Shown here: piece by piece, positions 43,366 through 52,792 of the stretch | Layout: each line of letters opens with the position of its first letter | Position numbering within the stretch: the first letter of the stretch is position 1 | Source: CAZDVK01 sp964508915 | Lineage (GTDB): Bacteria; Pseudomonadota; Alphaproteobacteria; Paracaedibacterales; CAIULA01 | DNA length: 64,000 bases | Reading direction: 5' to 3' | Assembly (NCBI GenBank): GCA_964508915.1 | Contig: CAZDVK010000001.1 | Coordinates: forward strand, 62,001-126,000 | The notes under the pieces: model-generated | Database searches by the model: none | Told to the model about the DNA's origin: nothing | What the model saw: only the letters and a program-made list of their open reading frames with translations | Made by a program: the position numbers and the translations under genes

Positions 43366-44090
43366 TTATTCTTTAATCCACGCAGTTTCGTCTGGAATAT
43401 ATCGAATAACATGGACGTGTTTGTTTGGGTAAACATAACCGCAAAATCCAAATTCATACAGGGGCGCCTCAATGGAATCACCCTCTTTTGTGATTGTGAC
43501 AGGGCTATAGGCAACTACGCCTGAAAGCCTTTGGTTCAAAGTATAGGGGGGGATGTTGTCTGGTGATTTAATGTGTCGACCTTTCCCCCGTTGAGAAGCA
43601 TCTAACAGAACAAAACTGTATTGTTTTTCAGTCTTTTTAAGGATTTTTTGAATAATACCCACATGTGTGCCCCCTGAAGGGCATTTTTTATCACGGCTTG
43701 CTGGGTCAGGATCATAATGTTGGTCCAGATAAACCAGTAAATCACCTTCCGTGGCATCTTCAAGACCAAGTCGCCTCCAGTAATAAGCTTTTGAAAGATC
43801 AACTTGGGTATAGGTGTAGGGAATAAAATCATCTGACCAATAAGATTTTGGGGTTTTAGTCTTCATTTCTTCACGAAGTAAAAGCATATCATCCCAAGCA
43901 TGTGGGTAACTGTATTTCATAACTTCTTGAACGAATTGGTAGCAGGAAAAACCCTTGTAGCCAACCAACGCTTCAGCAATTCGTAAGTGCTTTGGTGGCG
44001 ATAAGGAGCGAAGAGGGGATAAGGCAACTGCCTTTTGCAAGGACAAAAAAAGAAGGAAAATAAAAGCAATAAATTTGAAGAATGAAACAT
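43366..44090 (-). CDS. Exported NlpC/P60-like protein with a frameshift in its signal peptide
   Basis: The mature part (from about 44030) resembles an NlpC/P60- or CHAP-type cysteine hydrolase: putative Cys in GFSCYQFVQEVM, EGDLLVYLDQ, and His in GGTHVGIIQKI. The only ATG that makes a signal peptide is at 44088-44090 (MFHSSNLLLLFSFF). It is in another frame and joins at a run of seven Ts (plus strand A7, 44045-44051). One extra T would give FSFFFLSLQKAVALSPL, a near-ideal signal peptide with AVA cleavage. In its own frame the mature part has no start codon upstream of 44046 (TTG). Either a homopolymer error, slippage expression, or a recent pseudogene. Confidence 0.65.
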
Positions 44091-44243
44091 CTTTCTTTCT
44101 AAATATTCTAAGGGAACGTTATGTTTTTTAACAAAAAAAATCAACCAACAAAATCTGCCCTTTTAATTTACCGCGCTTAATTTACCTTTGTGATGTGGAT
44201 TTTTTTATATTATTCTGATTCCATCTTTGAATGATGTGTTTTT

Positions 44244-44933
44244 ATGCTTACTGTTGACCGGCTTTCTTGCGCCTTTGATTCTAAAGTAATTTTAGATAAG
44301 TTAGATCTTTATCTAAAAGGTCCTCATTTTGTAGCTGTTGTGGGCCCCAATGGCGCCGGAAAAACAACTTTTTTAAAGGCATTATCTGGGCTTTTGCCCC
44401 ATACAGGGCAAGTTTTACAAACCTATGGTCGTTTAAGTTATTTGCCACAACAATCATTATTAGATAGAAATTTTCCCTTAACTGTTTTTGATGCGGTCGC
44501 TATGGGGCTGTATGCTGATTTAGGAATGTTTAAGGGCGCCAAAGCGATACATATAGAAAAAATTCACGAAGCATTGAAAGCTGTTGGAATGGGTGATTTT
44601 GCCAAATCCCCCCTTAGTTCCTTAAGTGGGGGGCAATTTCAACGGGTTTTATTTGCAAGGTTGATGGTTCAGCAGGCAGACTTTATGCTGCTAGATGAAC
44701 CCTTTTCAGCGGTGGATGAAACAACAGTTCATATTTTAATGAACTTGCTTTTGACGTGGTTTCGTGAGGGAAAAACTATTTTTGTGGTGGTGCATCACCT
44801 AAGCCTTGTGCGTCAATTTTTTCCACATACCCTATTGTTAGCAAAGGGAAGCAGCCGGTTTGGAAAAACAAAGGATGTGTTGACACCTGATACGTTAGAA
44901 CGAATGACATTTTCGGCTTTCACATGGGAATAA
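44244..44933 (+). CDS. znuC: Metal ABC transporter ATP-binding protein
   Basis: 229 residues. Walker A GPNGAGKTTFLKALSG, Q-loop YLPQQSL, signature LSSLSGGQFQRVLFARLM, Walker B FMLLDEPFSAVDE, H-loop VVVHH. Best fits the zinc/manganese family because its partner is a ZnuB-type permease overlapping by 10 nt. No substrate-binding protein gene is adjacent. Confidence 0.9.
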   Translation: MLTVDRLSCAFDSKVILDKLDLYLKGPHFVAVVGPNGAGKTTFLKALSGLLPHTGQVLQTYGRLSYLPQQSLLDRNFPLTVFDAVAMGLYADLGMFKGAKAIHIEKIHEALKAVGMGDFAKSPLSSLSGGQFQRVLFARLMVQQADFMLLDEPFSAVDETTVHILMNLLLTWFREGKTIFVVVHHLSLVRQFFPHTLLLAKGSSRFGKTKDVLTPDTLERMTFSAFTWE

Positions 44934-45769
44934 TTGATTTTTTTATTACTCCATTTACAGACTACGCGTTTATGCGGCGGGCTTTGGTGGTTGCTTTTGC
45001 CAGCGCTTTGGCTGGTGCGCCAGCTGGTGTTATGCTGGTTCAAAGGCGCATGAGTTTGATGGGGGAGGCACTTTCCCATGGGGTTCTTCCTGGTATAGCT
45101 TTGGCTTATTTTTTCTTTGGCATGAATTCGTTGGCCTTTGGTGTGGGCGGTACCTTGGCAGGCTTATTAATTGCCCTTCTCAGTTATGCTGTATCTCAAA
45201 AAACAACGTTAAAAGAAGATGCCACATTTAGCAGTTTTTACCTGATTGCATTGGCATTAGGGTTTTTTATTTTATCTATGAAGGGGACCAACGCCCACAT
45301 TATGCATTTATTGTTCGGTAATATTTTGGCCGTAGATGCGAATGGCTTAATGTTTGTCAGTATGACATCCACCACCACATTGTTGGTTTTTGCTTTGTTC
45401 TATAGACCCCTTGTATACGACTGCTTTGACCCCTTATTTATGCAATCACTTAAAGTGAAGGTGTCTTATTACAACGCTTTGTTTTTGGGGTTAATTGTTG
45501 TGAACTTAGTGGCTGCTTGCCAAAGTTTAGGTACTTTGATGGCTTTGGGGCTGATGATTATTCCAGCAGTTACCGCTAAGCTGCTGTCAAATCAGCTTTT
45601 TCGAATTTTCCAATGGGCGCTTTTGATTGGAGTGTTTTCATCCTATGGGGGGCTGTTGATTTCTTACCATTGCAACTGGCCAGCCAGCCCCACCATTATT
45701 CTGATGGCAGGGCTGATTTATGGCCTTGTTTTAGGCAGAGCCACCATCTTTCGCAGAAGCGGGGGATAA
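44924..45769 (+). CDS. znuB: Metal ABC transporter permease
   Basis: 281 residues with about eight TM helices. ABC-3 family signs: RRMSLMGEALSHGVLPGIALAYFF (in sections), GTNAHIMHLLFGNILAV, LGTLMALGLMIIPAVTAKLL. Most likely imports Zn2+ or Mn2+. Overlaps znuC by 10 nt. Its 3' end overlaps a convergent exported-protein gene by 39 nt, which is unusual. Confidence 0.9.
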   Translation: MGIIDFFITPFTDYAFMRRALVVAFASALAGAPAGVMLVQRRMSLMGEALSHGVLPGIALAYFFFGMNSLAFGVGGTLAGLLIALLSYAVSQKTTLKEDATFSSFYLIALALGFFILSMKGTNAHIMHLLFGNILAVDANGLMFVSMTSTTTLLVFALFYRPLVYDCFDPLFMQSLKVKVSYYNALFLGLIVVNLVAACQSLGTLMALGLMIIPAVTAKLLSNQLFRIFQWALLIGVFSSYGGLLISYHCNWPASPTIILMAGLIYGLVLGRATIFRRSGG

Positions 45770-46228
45770 GGGGGAGACGGGTATTAACCCAACACATCGT
45801 GAACAGGCTTTTAGAGTTGGGGGAATTTCTTCTTGCAGATCTGAGGGAAGATGGCTTTTGTGTAAGAACATTAACTGTCGAATTGCTTGCAGTTGCCCTG
45901 GCTCATTGATGTTATTTTTGACCAGTTTTCCATACAAACAGTTCCAACCTTCAATTAAAGATGCAACTGGATGTTTGGGGTCTGGAAAATCAGGTGCATG
46001 CAAAACATCCAAAAATCTTTTTAAAAGGCCACATGCAGCAGGCTGGCACACGGGCAAAAGTGTTTTTTCCAGTTCTTCTTGCGAATAAGCAGTTTCACGC
46101 ATTTCAAATGCAGGTGGTGACCTTAAAACCCCAATAGGCGGCGGTGGGGCAATGTTTTCAGCATCCTCCATAGCAAAAATAGGTAGGCTCATGAATAGGC
46201 TTACCCAAACAATCAAAAAATAATGCAT
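45731..46228 (-). CDS. Small exported orphan protein
   Basis: 165 residues from ATG 46226-46228, with GGAG 7 nt upstream. Signal peptide MHYFLIVWVSLFMSLPIFA then AMEDAEN. Mature part has a Pro-rich start (APPPPIGV) and several Cys (PVCQPAACG, WNCLYG, KACSRCVG). Family not recognised. The 3' end overlaps znuB on the other strand by 39 nt. Confidence 0.68.
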   Translation of the reverse strand: MHYFLIVWVSLFMSLPIFAMEDAENIAPPPPIGVLRSPPAFEMRETAYSQEELEKTLLPVCQPAACGLLKRFLDVLHAPDFPDPKHPVASLIEGWNCLYGKLVKNNINEPGQLQAIRQLMFLHKSHLPSDLQEEIPPTLKACSRCVGLIPVSPLSPASAKDGGSA

Positions 46229-46376
46229 AGCTTTCTCCAACAATAATTCTTACTTTTTTAAGTGTAGGGTAGGTGGTATAGGCTGTCTAGCCCCCGAACA
46301 AGAAGTTGTTGAATGCATTGAATACAACATTTAATAAAGCTATAGTTTTGTCAAAATTCATAATAATTGATTCGTT

Positions 46377-48998
46377 TTGTTGAATTCCGTATTTTCTGAA
46401 ACCAACCCAAAAATACCTGAGGCATCAACCCCTATGATGCGGCAGTATTGGGACATCAAAAAACAATACACCCAGTGTTTGTTGTTTTACCGCATGGGGG
46501 ATTTTTATGAATTATTTTATGATGATGCTGTGTTGGCCGCGGGTGTTTTGGGAATTGCGCTGACCAAACGGGGCAAAGATGATGGCGATGATATCCCTAT
46601 GTGTGGGGTTCCCTTTCATGCCTATGAACAGTATTTGGCAAAGCTTATTCAAAAGGGATATAAGGTTGCCATTTGTGAACAAATGGAAAGTCCGGAAGAA
46701 GCTAAAAAAAGGGGCGCCAAGGGCCCGTTACAACGGGGTGTGGTTCGGGTTGTCACACAAGGAACATTAACAGAAGAAACCTTGTTGCCGCCTAAAAAAT
46801 CTAATTATTTAGTGGCTTTGTCACCTGTTTCAAAAAATCAAGTGGGTGTTGCCATTGTAGAGCTATCTACAGGCCGGTTTATGCTGGAACAAACAATATT
46901 ATCCCAAATGGGGGCAGCATTAGCGCGGTTAGACCCAGCTGAAATTTTACTGCCCGATACGCTTTATAATTTGCCAAGCTTACAAGACATTTGGCAGCTT
47001 TGGAAACGCCAATTAACGCCCTTACCCCAGGCACGCTTTGATGGTGATAATGCCAAAAAACGGCTGTGCGAATTTTTTAATTTAACAGTTTTGGATGTTT
47101 TAGGGCCATTAACAGAACCCATGATTCAATCGGCCGGCATGGTTTTAGATTATGTGTACCTAACACAAAAACAAACCGTACAGCATTTGCATCGCCCCAC
47201 CGTTTTAGAAGATCAAAGTTTTTTAAAGGTAGATGCGGCAACAAGACGAAGCCTGGAATTATTTCAAACCCAAAGCGGTAGGTATGACGGTAGTTTGCTT
47301 TCTTGTTTGGATCAAACCGTTACCGCAGCCGGCGGGCGTTTATTGGCGCAATGGTTAGCATCGCCTTTACTGGACATAGATTCCATTAACAGTCGTTTAG
47401 ATCAGGTTTCTTATCTTTTGGAAAATGAAACATTGCGTCAGCAAATGCGTGCGCTTTTATCTGAATGCCCTGACTTAGAACGGTCATTGTCACGCCTATT
47501 GATGGGGCGTGGGGGCCCGCGGGATATGGGGGCTTTGCGCAAGTGTTTACAACAAGCCCAAAATTTAAAAACCATATTACAAGAAAAAAATGTACCTTTT
47601 AGCCATTGGCTGACCCCTTTAGAGGGGTTTGATGGTTTATTGAACTTTTTAGAACGTACTTTGAATGATGAGCTTCCCCACCTAGCCCGAGATGGTCATT
47701 TTGTGCGCGCTGGGTTTAATGAAGAGTTGGATGAAACGCGGGGCCTGCGTGATAATAGCCAAAAACTAATTCAAGCTTTGCAAGAACAGTATGCCAACGA
47801 AACGGGCATTCCAACCTTGAAAATTCGCCACAATGGGGTGATTGGATACCATATTGATATTACGCCCAGCTATGCGCCCAAAGTGCCTATTCACTTTATT
47901 CACCGCCAAACATTAGCATCCAGCCTGCGCTACACAACGCCTGAACTCAATAACCTGGCAACAGCCATTGAACAATCAGCAGCCCATGGCCTGGCGTTAG
48001 AATTAGAAATATTTCAAAGGTGTCTGGAAGCTATTCAGGTTGAACGGGAACAGCTTACAATGGTGTGCAAGGCACTTTCTGAATTAGATGTTTTATCAGC
48101 CTTAGCCCATTTAGCGGGTCAGCATCATTATTGCCGCCCTACATTGAACACCACAAAAGATATAATTATTGAAAAAGGCCGCCACCCAGTTGTAGAGGCG
48201 TTTTTAAATAAAAACACTTTTATCAGTAATGGGTGTCAGTTGGATCAAAAACGTGTGGCGTTGTTAACAGGGCCTAATATGGCCGGTAAAAGCACGTATT
48301 TGCGCCAAAACGCCTTAATTATCTTAATGGCCCAAATGGGCAGCTTTGTGCCTGCTGACAAGGCGATTATTGGTGTTGTAGATAAAATTTTTAGCCGCGT
48401 GGGGGCATCTGATGATTTGGCGGCGGGAAGATCTACTTTTATGGTGGAAATGGTTGAAACGGCAACCATTTTGCACCAAGCAACAGAAAAATCTTTTGTG
48501 ATTTTAGATGAAATTGGCCGCGGTACAGCAACGTATGATGGGTTGGCGTTGGCTTTTGCTGTAACAGAATATTTATATGAACGGGTGAAATGTCGTACCC
48601 TTTTTGCAACCCATTATCATGAATTAACCCAGTTAACAAAAGACTTTAAAAACCTAAAATGTTTAACAATGCGTATTCAAGAATGGGAAGGGAAGGTTAT
48701 TTTTCTGCATCAGGTGGCCGATGGTGTGGCTGATAAATCTTATGGTATTCACGTGGCGGAATTGGCAGGACTTCCCAAAAGTGTGACACAGCGCGCGTAT
48801 GATGTGTTGGAAACCCTTGAAAAGCAATCATTAGGCGGTAATACACCTCAAATGCAGCTACCGTTGGCACGCCCAAAGCCCCCGGTCCAAGCAAGTATAA
48901 TTGAACAAACATTGAAAGAATTAGACATCGATTCCTTAAGCCCAAAAGAAGCTTTAGAAAAATTATACGAATTGAAAGATAAATTAATGGTATTTTAA
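46377..48998 (+). CDS. mutS: DNA mismatch repair protein MutS
   Basis: 873 residues. N-terminal mismatch-binding domain with TPMMRQYWDIKKQY and LLFYRMGDFYELFYDDA, which holds the Phe-x-Glu wedge. ATPase domain with LLTGPNMAGKSTYLRQ near residue 630, DDLAAGRSTFMVEM, LDEIGRGTATYDGLA and FATHYHEL. TTG 46377 is taken as the start; TTG 46380 or ATG 46431 (MMRQYWD) are alternatives. mutL is not in the window. Confidence 0.97.
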   Translation: MLNSVFSETNPKIPEASTPMMRQYWDIKKQYTQCLLFYRMGDFYELFYDDAVLAAGVLGIALTKRGKDDGDDIPMCGVPFHAYEQYLAKLIQKGYKVAICEQMESPEEAKKRGAKGPLQRGVVRVVTQGTLTEETLLPPKKSNYLVALSPVSKNQVGVAIVELSTGRFMLEQTILSQMGAALARLDPAEILLPDTLYNLPSLQDIWQLWKRQLTPLPQARFDGDNAKKRLCEFFNLTVLDVLGPLTEPMIQSAGMVLDYVYLTQKQTVQHLHRPTVLEDQSFLKVDAATRRSLELFQTQSGRYDGSLLSCLDQTVTAAGGRLLAQWLASPLLDIDSINSRLDQVSYLLENETLRQQMRALLSECPDLERSLSRLLMGRGGPRDMGALRKCLQQAQNLKTILQEKNVPFSHWLTPLEGFDGLLNFLERTLNDELPHLARDGHFVRAGFNEELDETRGLRDNSQKLIQALQEQYANETGIPTLKIRHNGVIGYHIDITPSYAPKVPIHFIHRQTLASSLRYTTPELNNLATAIEQSAAHGLALELEIFQRCLEAIQVEREQLTMVCKALSELDVLSALAHLAGQHHYCRPTLNTTKDIIIEKGRHPVVEAFLNKNTFISNGCQLDQKRVALLTGPNMAGKSTYLRQNALIILMAQMGSFVPADKAIIGVVDKIFSRVGASDDLAAGRSTFMVEMVETATILHQATEKSFVILDEIGRGTATYDGLALAFAVTEYLYERVKCRTLFATHYHELTQLTKDFKNLKCLTMRIQEWEGKVIFLHQVADGVADKSYGIHVAELAGLPKSVTQRAYDVLETLEKQSLGGNTPQMQLPLARPKPPVQASIIEQTLKELDIDSLSPKEALEKLYELKDKLMVF

Positions 48999-49048
48999 TA
49001 AAATAATTGTACATAATAAATAAAAAGCAAAAAAAGAGCCAAGTAGTT

Positions 49049-51901
49049 ATGATCAAATTTTTCATCGCAGTTTGCCTTCTTACCTGGAAACTAAGTACGG
49101 CTGCCATGTCAGCAGATGATGAAATTGCGGCAGCAGCTGCAGCAGCAGATAGTGGAGTGGTGGGTATTGAAGATACTGCTTCGTCAAAAGAAGAAGGTAA
49201 GAAAAAGAAACATAAGAAAAAAAAGGACGATAAAAAAGGGTCAAAATTCGACAGACGTCAGGCCAGACTTAAGGAAATTTTGGAGGGTGAGACCCCTGAA
49301 AAAATTTTTGAACCTTACAGAGATAAAGGGGTGTCCATTGTTTTTAAATTGGATGGTGTTTTATCAAAAGACGTTTACCGCCTGTTAGGGGATAAATTCA
49401 AAACGGGTCCATTAAGAGGGAGATTTTTAGAAGAAATAGCCCCTCAGTTATTAAAAGTAATCCTTGAAAAGGGCCGGGATAACCCAACGCTTTGGATAGG
49501 TTTGTTTAATCGAATCCCTGAGTTGTTGACTGTGGTCCCCACCGGCTGTAAGTACCCTTTTGTTGCTGAATACCCGATTAAAGACCATATCAAAGAGCTG
49601 GCCGAAGAGAAATTTTACAGGCGCCCCGGCATAAGCTTTACCTCCATAGTACGTGACAACATGGATCGTATTGTTTTATTTCATCCGGAATTGTTTGCAA
49701 CAGCAGATATAGATTTTAGTAAAGAATATGAGCCATGGGTATATGAATATGCTTTTGATCACTATGGAAATTCAACGTTTGAACATTCAGCTGAGTTTAT
49801 AAAACGTATAGCACCCTACATATTAAAAAAATTAGTTCGGGGACAAGACTCAACATATAAAAACATATTGATTCGTATTATTCAAAAGAATCCAGATATT
49901 ATTTTTCTGTCTTGCCCACCTGAACATGAGGTTGGAATAGGTGGCGTGTTAAACCTTTGGCAACCTTTTTGCCAGATGATTCGCAATGTTGAGATTCTTG
50001 ATGCTATGAATGGGGGGATGGTTGGCCAATCTCCTATTCTTCAAGTTATCGTAAGAAGTGGACAAGATAGAAACAAAGCTGTTGAACAACTAAACAGCCT
50101 TGCCGCTTCAGGGGTGTTTAATGATATTTTGCCACCAGAAACCTATCAGGTTGTTTTTCAGTACTTTAAGGATGGTAAGGGAAAGCTACATAAAAATTTT
50201 TCAGAACAAATAGTGCCTTATCTTTTAAGGGCCATTGTTGAAAAAGGCCAAGAAACACCTGATGTGTGGCTTCCTTTGTTGGGGATGTTCCCAAGTCTTT
50301 TGGAAGAGGCACCACTTGGTGTAAGTCTTCCCTTTTATTTTTTATATCCACAAAAAAGCGATCTAATTCCAGTTGCTAACGCTTATTTTAAAGATCGGCC
50401 ATTGGAATTAGCCCTACTGAAACGTGAATATGGAAAAATAATAAGCGATGAAACTTTTATACGAACTAGCATGACTGGCATTTTCAAGCCAGAAACTTAT
50501 GCATTGTTAGCTATTTTATATGCTGAAGAAAGGGTTTTAAAGCAATATCATGAACGTTTCATGAAAAAGCTGGCGCCTTATCTTTTAAAAGGCATTTGCG
50601 ATAATAATTCCCCCGAATTTTTTCCAAATTGGCACGGTTTGATTCAGCGTATGCCACAGCTTTTGGAAGTTGCACCAGCTGGGTATCCGCTGCCCTTTTA
50701 CTTGCAGAATTTTTCAGGTGATGGTTTTAAGCCGCTAAGGGAAGTTATCAGTAGTCTGTTATCACCTACGCAACGAGGGCACTTTGTTGCCTTTAACGGT
50801 GATGGCGGTTTTTATGATGTTTTCATAAGGGATGGCAGTGCAGCTTTAGCCGAATATAAAAGGACACAATTTTTAAGAAATCGTCGCTCTAATTTTCCAC
50901 CAGACCTTCAAGACCTTTTTGTGAAATTTATGGCAAACCCAGCAATAAATAGAACATGGAGAGTTGGTCTTCTGTCAGCCCTGATGGAAGCATGTGAACC
51001 TTTGAGGCAAAAATTTTTACTGAGTCCTTGCAGTTTCGGTGGTTATGAATTCGATCTTGTCAAAAGTACAGAGGATTTAGAAATGCGGATGCGGGCTTTG
51101 ATGGCTGGCTTAAGAATTTCTAACACTGTTACCCCTGATAATTTTCGATATGAGGAGCACTATAAAACTGCGCAAGAAAGGCTTAATCACTTATATGAAG
51201 GGGAAACACCAAAGGTTCGCCAATTCACCGACTATTATCGATTAGATTATGCCCATGTAACAGGCCAAACAGCTGTAACACCAGCCCTTTGGGACTGGCT
51301 GTATGCGAATGACTATTTCAAGCACACAGCCACAGATCATGCCGCTGCAGCCTTTTGGGTTGGGTGGGAAGTGGATGAGGGTAGGGGCGGTGTTTTGGCG
51401 CCCACCATGATAGATTCGTTGATCAACCATGAAGATGCTTTCAGGGGTGCCGCTTCTATGTCCGCTTCTTCTGCCAATGCATTACGAGCTGTGGAAACAT
51501 TAACCCGTGCTAATGCGTTGGCTCATGAACTGGATCTTGACTTAGCACCATCGGGTGCTGATGCCAAACGGGTTGTCTCAACCCGGGCTTTAGACATTTT
51601 AAAGGGCGCAGACTATGGTATTAACCCTCAACCTGCCACGGTTGATGAATTTAAACGTATCCGCAAGGCTGTGGATGACATTCTTCTTGTACAGGGTGAT
51701 TTTGCTTTGGGTGTGCTTGGAGCGGATCTTGATTGGGAAGATAGGTCTTTACAAAGCCTGCACCAGCAAAACTTGTATTTGTTGGCAGCCCATGACTATG
51801 CAGATATGACAGGTGGAACATTTGAACTGACAGAGCCTGTTGCTCAACAATGGCGCGCGATGCAGCGTATGTTTGAAATAAATGATGGTCTTGTGCAATA
51901 G
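49049..51901 (+). CDS. Large exported protein with four internal repeats
   Basis: 950 residues from ATG 49049. Signal peptide to about STAAMS, an Ala run, then a very basic stretch (KKKKHKKKKDDKKG) near residue 50-65. Residues about 101-560 contain four diverged repeats of ~125 residues, starting near 101, 227, 354 and 476. Each has the pattern of a helix, IAPQLLKVILEKG / IVPYLLRAIVEKG / LAPYLLKGIC, then W..L..R.P.LL..AP.G..LPFY..YP. The C-terminal ~380 residues are helical and different in composition. No family recognised; repeated helical pairs suggest a solenoid scaffold. A single gene after mutS. Confidence 0.75.
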   Translation: MIKFFIAVCLLTWKLSTAAMSADDEIAAAAAAADSGVVGIEDTASSKEEGKKKKHKKKKDDKKGSKFDRRQARLKEILEGETPEKIFEPYRDKGVSIVFKLDGVLSKDVYRLLGDKFKTGPLRGRFLEEIAPQLLKVILEKGRDNPTLWIGLFNRIPELLTVVPTGCKYPFVAEYPIKDHIKELAEEKFYRRPGISFTSIVRDNMDRIVLFHPELFATADIDFSKEYEPWVYEYAFDHYGNSTFEHSAEFIKRIAPYILKKLVRGQDSTYKNILIRIIQKNPDIIFLSCPPEHEVGIGGVLNLWQPFCQMIRNVEILDAMNGGMVGQSPILQVIVRSGQDRNKAVEQLNSLAASGVFNDILPPETYQVVFQYFKDGKGKLHKNFSEQIVPYLLRAIVEKGQETPDVWLPLLGMFPSLLEEAPLGVSLPFYFLYPQKSDLIPVANAYFKDRPLELALLKREYGKIISDETFIRTSMTGIFKPETYALLAILYAEERVLKQYHERFMKKLAPYLLKGICDNNSPEFFPNWHGLIQRMPQLLEVAPAGYPLPFYLQNFSGDGFKPLREVISSLLSPTQRGHFVAFNGDGGFYDVFIRDGSAALAEYKRTQFLRNRRSNFPPDLQDLFVKFMANPAINRTWRVGLLSALMEACEPLRQKFLLSPCSFGGYEFDLVKSTEDLEMRMRALMAGLRISNTVTPDNFRYEEHYKTAQERLNHLYEGETPKVRQFTDYYRLDYAHVTGQTAVTPALWDWLYANDYFKHTATDHAAAAFWVGWEVDEGRGGVLAPTMIDSLINHEDAFRGAASMSASSANALRAVETLTRANALAHELDLDLAPSGADAKRVVSTRALDILKGADYGINPQPATVDEFKRIRKAVDDILLVQGDFALGVLGADLDWEDRSLQSLHQQNLYLLAAHDYADMTGGTFELTEPVAQQWRAMQRMFEINDGLVQ

Positions 51902-51940
51902 GAAAACGGCACAAGCTTTTTAACTTAAAATTTATAGGGA

Positions 51941-52162
51941 TTAGAAATAGGAACGCGGCCGTTTGTTAGCTTTATTAACAAGGTCTACTACATAGCTTTC
52001 TTTTGCAAAGTCTTTTGGAATTTCAAAATAACCATCAATCCTATCAGAACTTCCAGCGGTAACATGTTTAAACGTGCTTTCAACATCTAGAAACGGCAGT
52101 AAATAATAAGGAAAGGCAATGGCAGTGCCATCCGAATGAACTGGCCAAAAATCGACACTTAT
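51941..52162 (-). pseudogene. In-frame continuation of the 52163-52726 gene after a TAA stop
   Basis: 73 codons without a stop continue in the same frame directly after the TAA at 52163-52165. They end at a TAA at 51941-51943. The translation DFWPVHSDGTAIAFPYYLLPFLD and FEIPKDFAKESYVVDLV is a third copy of the repeat found twice in the upstream part. It is therefore coding sequence cut off by a nonsense mutation, or it is reached by readthrough. Confidence 0.75.
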
Positions 52163-52726
52163 TTATTTGCTACGGAATGGATTTTTAATAATAGTTTTTA
52201 TCTTAATAAAACCAGAGCATTTTTCTGTTTCATCAACAACAGTACAATCATCTGTAAGTTCCTCCTGAGGAATAACAAAAATGCCAGGTATCAGTATTGG
52301 GCTTGCAGATGTTACCCCATCAAATGTTTCAGATGGAAGAAAGTAATGTAACCAATAATAGGGGAAAATATAAGTATCGCCGCTATAGGGCCAGTATTTT
52401 GTTCTATGACTAGGGTGTAAGGGGTTTTTGATAGGAAGTTCAACTTCGAAAGTCCCTGCTTCATATGTCATGGTGGCTGTAACACCTTCTAAAAGTGACA
52501 TTTGATCCGCTGGTATATTGAATAGCGCCATACACACCTCACGTTCACGACTTTCTGGGTCATTGAGCGGAGAGAGAAAGGATGAATCGGTATCATCTAG
52601 AAAGGGAAGCAGACGATAGGGAAAATGTAATTCAGAACCGGTATCGACTTCAAATGATGTGGCACCCAAAACCAGATTTGCAGAAAATAAGAATGGTAAG
52701 ATGTTAAAAAGTATAATTTTTATCAA
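52163..52726 (-). CDS. Exported repeat protein, shortened by an in-frame stop
   Basis: 187 residues, signal peptide ending about LVLGATS. Two repeats are seen: GSELHFPYRLLPFLDD...ALFNIPADQ... and GDTYIFPYYWLHYFLPSETFDG...FVIPQEELTDD.... The linker before the second, KNPLHPSHRTKYWP, matches the sequence over the stop (KNPFRSK, stop, then ISVDFWP). A third repeat follows beyond the stop. The intact ancestor would have had about 261 residues. Family not recognised. Confidence 0.7.
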   Translation of the reverse strand: MIKIILFNILPFLFSANLVLGATSFEVDTGSELHFPYRLLPFLDDTDSSFLSPLNDPESREREVCMALFNIPADQMSLLEGVTATMTYEAGTFEVELPIKNPLHPSHRTKYWPYSGDTYIFPYYWLHYFLPSETFDGVTSASPILIPGIFVIPQEELTDDCTVVDETEKCSGFIKIKTIIKNPFRSK

Positions 52727-52792
52727 TTTTTTGTATATTATTTATTTTTTTGGGAAATATATAATTTTTTTATTAAAATGGCAATGTTTTTG

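Noticed and set aside
44091..44243. Possible Zur-box dyad before znuC
   Set aside because: The region is AT-rich and I could not find a convincing palindrome matching known Zur operators.
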